NCBI GenBank assembly: GCA_020024595.1
Contig: JAHHTO010000092.1
Coordinates: 1 to 9,555, forward strand
Length of the DNA: 9,555 bases
From: Schaedlerella sp.
GTDB lineage: Bacteria; Bacillota; Clostridia; Lachnospirales; Lachnospiraceae
Direction of reading: 5' to 3'
Below the pieces are notes generated by a model. That model saw only the letters and a list, made by a program, of their open reading frames with translations, ran no database searches and had not been told where the DNA came from. The stretch's first letter is position 1. Every line of letters begins with the position of its first letter. The translations under genes and the position numbers were made by a program. Of this stretch, positions 5,585-9,555 are shown one piece after another.

Positions 5585-7741
5585 CAGACAAAATTCTTTT
5601 TCAAATGTTTCTGTCCGCACTAAAACTCTCTGCTCATATTCTGCCTCAAGCCTGATATCACAAACTTTCCCGCAAATACATTTTGCCGATACAAGTAATC
5701 CTTTTTCTCCTCGGAAATGCTCAAATGATACTTCCTGCTCTTTCCAGCTTTCCGGAATCGCCGGAAACAACTCTATCACGCCATCTTGCATCTGAAACAG
5801 CATTTCCTGCAGTGCATCCGCAGCATGCATATTTGCTTCCAAAGTAAATGGACGATAGTGAAATGTTGTATATCCACGTCGCTTATAATCTCCATTTAAA
5901 TGAAATCCATTCACTGAACAAAAGTTCTCCCAGAAAGCTCGCAGCTTATCATAAGCCCCTTCCCCATTTCGCTGAATTGCATACAGATGCGACATCCATG
6001 TAAATGAAAAGCCAACCCACATTCCGGTTCCCAGACGTTCGTAATCTAAAATCGTTGCGTCAATCACCGTACGTTCTTCTTCCGTTTCATACTGATATAA
6101 ATGAAGAGGAGAGATTGCCATTGCATTTGATAAATGACGATGTGATTCTTTCAGGCTTTCATCTGGTGCAATCATCAAAATATGCTTCTCGTTTACAGAC
6201 AGCTCCGGAAGCTTGTCCAGAATCTTCTGCCATCTGTCCGCCTGACCGTTTTTCAATTCATGTGAAAAACGTACCAACGTACCGTACAGATAACGCATAA
6301 GAGCAAGATCATAATTGCTATTCGGTGTCACCCATGACTCTTTCTCATCATCATGAATTTCTGGTGAACTGGATATCGGAAGGTAGTAATATCCATCTTT
6401 TTTCTCTTCCAAAAGCTCCGTAATGCACTCTGCTGTTTCTTCAAAATAGACCCATGCTCGATCTCTTAAAAACACTTTATCACCTGTATAGCGGTAATAT
6501 AATTCAAATGACTGACAAAGCCATATCTGATGAACCGGCGACAATGAATACATCGGCCATCCGCCAAGCGGCTGACCGTCAAGTGTCATCACACCCGGAA
6601 GACAAATTCCTTTCGTGTGATAGAATTTCTCCGCAAATCGTTTTGCAGCTGCTCTGGAGTCCCAAAGAAAATCTATAAAACTTTCACCTTCTTCCAGATG
6701 ATTTGCTTTGTAGAAATGTGTATAACTTAACTGTGTATTCAAGTCATGATGGTAATCTCCTTTCCACGGAGGAAGATTTCCATCATCTGCTGTCCATACA
6801 CCCTGCAGCGGCATAGGATAAAAACCTTTCCTGGAACATGAGGCAAACAGATAATTTGTCAGATACCACTGTTTTTCGAAAAGAGCATTCGGAACAGAAA
6901 TTGCACTCTGTCTCCAATAATCTGCCCACCATTTTCTATGCGCTTCCCGATTTTTTTCATATCCATTCTGAAGTTCTTCTGCAATTTGTCTTTTTGCGTC
7001 TTCAAGCCAATTTTTTCCATCTCTGGATGTTATCACTCTGTAAAAAATAAGTGTTTCTGCTTCTCTTTTTAAAATACCGACAACAATACCATAAGAAAAC
7101 TTCTCATCCACTTCCTGCGTAAACCACAAAAAGGAAGGATTACCATCTGACATTCCCCGAACCACAGACCGGTAATGCAACTTTTCCAATCCACCTTGAG
7201 AAATCTCCCGCTCCTCAGGACAATAGGATATCTCTTCTTTTTCTTCTTCTTTTCCAAACTTTGGACTTTGCAATTGAATACCAAACACTTCTGCATCTGC
7301 TTCGACACGTATCATTCCAGTCTTCGACACCGCATGGCAAATCGACTGCAATATGCAACTTTCCACCTCTCCACAAATCTCCAACTCAGCTTCCGCAGTC
7401 TGTAAATCCAACCCTGAACGCACATTTTTGCCATTGGGAAAGTTCAAAATCAACTTTCCCGCCGGCAACTTAGTCGGAGTCGGGCAGTTATATGGGGCAT
7501 CAAACAATTCTCGTATTTCTTCTGTCTTTCCCGCTTTTGCCAAATCCGTCAAATGTGTATAACAAAAATCTTCCCTCTCTGTATACATCGGTGTTGACAA
7601 ATCCCATATATCCGTCCTATCCAAACTGAACCGCAATTCCTGTGGCTCTCCCCAAATGAGAGAACCCATCTGCCCGTTTCCAAGTGGAAGTGCTTCGTCC
7701 CATCTCCGAATACTTTCTTTAAAGTCCAATCGATATCTCAT
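5555..7741 (-). CDS. GH95-like six-hairpin glycosidase, cytoplasmic
   Basis: A 728-aa protein without a signal peptide, so it should act on sugars after import. The N-terminal domain opens with WDEALPLGNGQMGSLIWG (14-31), the hallmark of GH95 alpha-L-fucosidase/galactosidase relatives. A beta-sandwich to about 255, an alpha/alpha-barrel (about 285-645) and a C-terminal beta domain follow. Barrel landmarks are LQGVWTADDGNLPPW (312-326), DLNTQLSY (333-340), SSSPE (457-461), HRHLS (534-538) and VIELFPAIPESW (655-666). SSSPE gives the family's acid Glu (E461). The ININ pair of GH95 is D333/N335 here, and the segment aligned with QIDGNFG reads TLEANMH with E635, so two active-site positions are altered and the substrate may not be fucose. 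The ribosome binding site is weak. It starts 5 nt after the small membrane protein, so translation is probably coupled. An acidic run (163-170, GKEEEKEE) is low-complexity. Confidence 0.75.
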   Translation of the reverse strand: MRYRLDFKESIRRWDEALPLGNGQMGSLIWGEPQELRFSLDRTDIWDLSTPMYTEREDFCYTHLTDLAKAGKTEEIRELFDAPYNCPTPTKLPAGKLILNFPNGKNVRSGLDLQTAEAELEICGEVESCILQSICHAVSKTGMIRVEADAEVFGIQLQSPKFGKEEEKEEISYCPEEREISQGGLEKLHYRSVVRGMSDGNPSFLWFTQEVDEKFSYGIVVGILKREAETLIFYRVITSRDGKNWLEDAKRQIAEELQNGYEKNREAHRKWWADYWRQSAISVPNALFEKQWYLTNYLFASCSRKGFYPMPLQGVWTADDGNLPPWKGDYHHDLNTQLSYTHFYKANHLEEGESFIDFLWDSRAAAKRFAEKFYHTKGICLPGVMTLDGQPLGGWPMYSLSPVHQIWLCQSFELYYRYTGDKVFLRDRAWVYFEETAECITELLEEKKDGYYYLPISSSPEIHDDEKESWVTPNSNYDLALMRYLYGTLVRFSHELKNGQADRWQKILDKLPELSVNEKHILMIAPDESLKESHRHLSNAMAISPLHLYQYETEEERTVIDATILDYERLGTGMWVGFSFTWMSHLYAIQRNGEGAYDKLRAFWENFCSVNGFHLNGDYKRRGYTTFHYRPFTLEANMHAADALQEMLFQMQDGVIELFPAIPESWKEQEVSFEHFRGEKGLLVSAKCICGKVCDIRLEAEYEQRVLVRTETFEKEFCLKAGEKNLIR

Positions 7742-7746
7742 GTTTT

Positions 7747-7926
7747 CTACTTATACTGCCTATTATACAGCCACAGCAAAACAATAAGTCCGGCAAGTCC
7801 CACAAGCATCATAAGAAGTCCCTGCGGTCCAATATTTCTCTGACCAATGATTACCAGAGCGACACATACAACGAACACAATAGCTATGATAATACCAATT
7901 AATAATTTCTTTCCTTTTTCGCTCAC
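7747..7926 (-). CDS. Small two-helix membrane protein of sugar ABC operons (DUF6903-like)
   Basis: A 59-aa protein that starts with GTG (7926-7924), has AAGGAGGAG 7 nt upstream, and lies 12 nt after the MalG-like gene. It begins MSEKGKK, then has a hydrophobic helix (about 8-27), a short GQRNIGPQG turn (28-36), a second helix (about 37-53) and a basic tail LYNRQYK. This pattern (GQ-NIG-GL...LLGLAGL...LWLYNR-YK) is the one I recall for DUF6903 proteins found beside carbohydrate ABC permeases in Lachnospiraceae. Its function is unknown, and a role in assembly or stability of the permease is a guess from position. It overlaps a longer out-of-frame reading frame at 7763-7993 that is not real. Confidence 0.8.
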   Translation of the reverse strand: MSEKGKKLLIGIIIAIVFVVCVALVIIGQRNIGPQGLLMMLVGLAGLIVLLWLYNRQYK

Positions 7927-7938
7927 AGTATCTCCTCC

Positions 7939-8832
7939 TTAACCTTTTAGTCCACCGACAGTCATCCCCTGTGTCAGCTTCTTCTGTACACACATATACA
8001 GAATCAACGTCGGCAGCATTACGATCACAAGTCCCGCATACATTTTTCCATACTGCACTGCAGAACGCTGTGCGGCCATCAAATTCATCAGACCTACCGG
8101 CAATGTCTTCAGTTCCGGTTTCGTCAACAATGTCATAGAAATGATATATTCGTTCCAGAATGCTAAGAAGTTAAATAAGATTACTGTAACGATACTTGGC
8201 TTTGCCATCGGAATAATAATCTGTACCATCGTTCGGAAATATCCCGCTCCATCCACATATGCAGCTTCTTCGTAATCTTTCGCCAAGCTCTTGAAATAAC
8301 CAGATAGCAGGTAAATGGTAAACGGAAGTGCAGTTGCCGCATAAACGACGGCTAGCACAAACAAATTATTCATAAAGAATGTAGTTCCAAATACTTTATA
8401 TAAGAATGCATCTCCATCATTCAGCATCAAGAAAATCGGAACAACGATATAATTGACATTGATGAACAATCCTGCCATAAACAAAATATTCCAGAACTTA
8501 TTTGATTTGAATTTAAATCTTGCAAGTACATAAGATGCCGGCAGTGCGATAATTACAAGAAGGAAAATACCTACTACTGTTACAAACAGGGAATTCAACA
8601 TATAAGCTCCCATATTTGCACTTTCCCATGCATCTACAAAGTTTTGAAAATAGAATCCTTGCGGCAGTGCCCACGGATTTCTGTAAAACTCTGCGTTCTC
8701 CTTGATAGATGCCATAAACACCCAGAACACCGGTACAATAATCGTGATCGTCAGGAGGATCAACGGAATATAAATGAAAAATTTTGCAAATCTGGATGTT
8801 TCCTGAATTGCCCCTTTATTTTTTCTTCGCAT
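7939..8832 (-). CDS. Carbohydrate ABC transporter permease, MalG-like (CUT1)
   Basis: A 297-aa inner-membrane permease with about six helices (near 17-40, 78-105, 114-136, 155-178, 209-230, 266-284). The cytoplasmic EAA loop that docks the ATPase is present at 188-211 (EEAAYVDGAGYFRTMVQIII). The C-terminus ending TQGMTVGGLKG is typical of MalG-type subunits. The start at 8832 is chosen for AAAGGAGGGAG just upstream. An in-frame ATG at 8880 would lie inside the upstream permease gene. It should pair with the MalF-like subunit encoded 13 nt upstream to form the membrane channel. The ATPase is not in the window and, as is common in Firmicutes, may be a shared MsmK-type protein encoded elsewhere. 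Confidence 0.95.
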   Translation of the reverse strand: MRRKNKGAIQETSRFAKFFIYIPLILLTITIIVPVFWVFMASIKENAEFYRNPWALPQGFYFQNFVDAWESANMGAYMLNSLFVTVVGIFLLVIIALPASYVLARFKFKSNKFWNILFMAGLFINVNYIVVPIFLMLNDGDAFLYKVFGTTFFMNNLFVLAVVYAATALPFTIYLLSGYFKSLAKDYEEAAYVDGAGYFRTMVQIIIPMAKPSIVTVILFNFLAFWNEYIISMTLLTKPELKTLPVGLMNLMAAQRSAVQYGKMYAGLVIVMLPTLILYMCVQKKLTQGMTVGGLKG

Positions 8833-8845
8833 CTTTCTCCCTCCT

Positions 8846-9555
8846 TTAGAATTCAATTTCTTCACGCTTTGTAACAACATTCAAAATGCCGGCCAATGCA
8901 AACGAGAAGATAAATACAACAGAACCGATTGCCATACCGTATCCATAAGAAGAATTCGTGTATGCCTCCTGATACATGTAACTCAGGAATACGTTAGATG
9001 CCCCATCCGGTCCTCCGTTTGTCATTGCTTTTACAAAGAGGAAACTCATGTTAATTGTACTAATAATGAAGAATGTCAGTGTAGTTCTGATATTCGTCCA
9101 AATCAAAGGCAGCGTGATGGAAAAGAATTGTTTTACCTTCCCTGCTCCCTCCAGACCGGCTGACTCATACAAACTTTCTGGTACGTTTGCCATACTTGCC
9201 ATATACATAACCATATAATAACCAATTGCCTGCCAGATCATAGCAATCACGATACTGTATATAACGATCTTCTGATCTCCCAACCAAAGAATGGGATTCT
9301 CTGCACCTTTTGCCCCACGGAACAGATTGAGAAATGAATTCAGAAGTCCCTGATTCGGATCATAAATCGCTGAGAAAATTGCGCTGATTACAACAACTGA
9401 CAAAATATTCGGGATATAGAACACAATTCTGAAGAAATTCTGTCCTTTGATTTTTTCTCTTGTCAAGATTGCCGCAAATATAAGTGCAAACGCAAATGTA
9501 CAAATTGTTACAACAATAATCAGAAGCACCGTATTCTGGAATGCCTGATAAAATT
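8846..9555 (-). CDS. Carbohydrate ABC transporter permease, MalF-like (CUT1), 5' end cut by window
   Basis: About 235 C-terminal residues are visible and the frame stays open to the right edge (visible sequence begins FYQAFQNTVLLII), so the GTG at 9529 is internal and not the start. The EAA loop is at ESLYESAGLEGAGKVKQFFS, followed by the MalF-type segment TNGGPDGASNVFLSYMYQEA and GYGMAIGSVVF. It has at least five hydrophobic helices in view. It precedes the MalG-like gene in the operon. The substrate-binding protein and the operon promoter are expected further right, outside the window. Confidence 0.95.
   Translation of the reverse strand, partial: FYQAFQNTVLLIIVVTICTFAFALIFAAILTREKIKGQNFFRIVFYIPNILSVVVISAIFSAIYDPNQGLLNSFLNLFRGAKGAENPILWLGDQKIVIYSIVIAMIWQAIGYYMVMYMASMANVPESLYESAGLEGAGKVKQFFSITLPLIWTNIRTTLTFFIISTINMSFLFVKAMTNGGPDGASNVFLSYMYQEAYTNSSYGYGMAIGSVVFIFSFALAGILNVVTKREEIEF

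Noticed and set aside
7763..7993. Minus-strand 76-codon frame, Cys- and Trp-rich
   Set aside because: It is out of frame with the 59-aa membrane protein and overlaps the end of the MalG-like gene. The 59-aa frame has the ribosome binding site and fits a known small-protein pattern.

Overview
The window looks like a Lachnospiraceae-type Firmicute (a gut Clostridia relative). Supporting signs are strong AGGAGG-type ribosome binding sites, moderate to low GC, a short clostridial-style GMP synthase, a Tn916-like integrase remnant, and a CUT1 sugar ABC operon with a 59-aa membrane protein of the kind found in Lachnospiraceae carbohydrate loci. The species cannot be named from the sequence.

Bases 1 to about 2910 are the end of a mobile element next to the 3' side of guaA. 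On the minus strand, an excisionase-like gene (534-722) precedes a broken tyrosine integrase (99-502), which has a one-base deletion near its start and loses its catalytic half at base 98. Divergent from these, on the plus strand, are an XRE repressor (910-1338) and a 510-aa TerB_N-domain protein (1350-2882) separated by 11 nt. The intergenic space holds four copies of a TTCA-N4-TGAA operator. One copy lies in the spacer of a near-consensus xis promoter and another overlaps the repressor's own promoter, so the region looks like a compact ICE-style switch. The TerB_N protein is the likely cargo and is visibly AT-rich. It is the best candidate here for an undescribed accessory system.

Bases 2920 to 4646 are core genome: guaA on the minus strand with its own promoter and terminator, and a divergent 82-aa conserved-looking gene of unknown function. 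This GuaA lacks most of the glutaminase domain, including the nucleophilic cysteine loop, but keeps the ATP pyrophosphatase and dimerisation parts.

Bases 4716 to 9555 form a carbohydrate utilisation locus. An AraC-type cupin regulator (plus strand) converges on a minus-strand operon whose 5' end lies off the right edge. In transcription order it contains a MalF-like permease (partial), a MalG-like permease, a small two-helix membrane protein, and a cytoplasmic GH95-like six-hairpin glycosidase. The likely scheme is import of an oligosaccharide by the ABC transporter, hydrolysis in the cytoplasm, and control by the AraC regulator. The two convergent genes end inside one long perfect-but-for-one-base inverted repeat, so both proteins end in or near the same peptide, KAGEKN.
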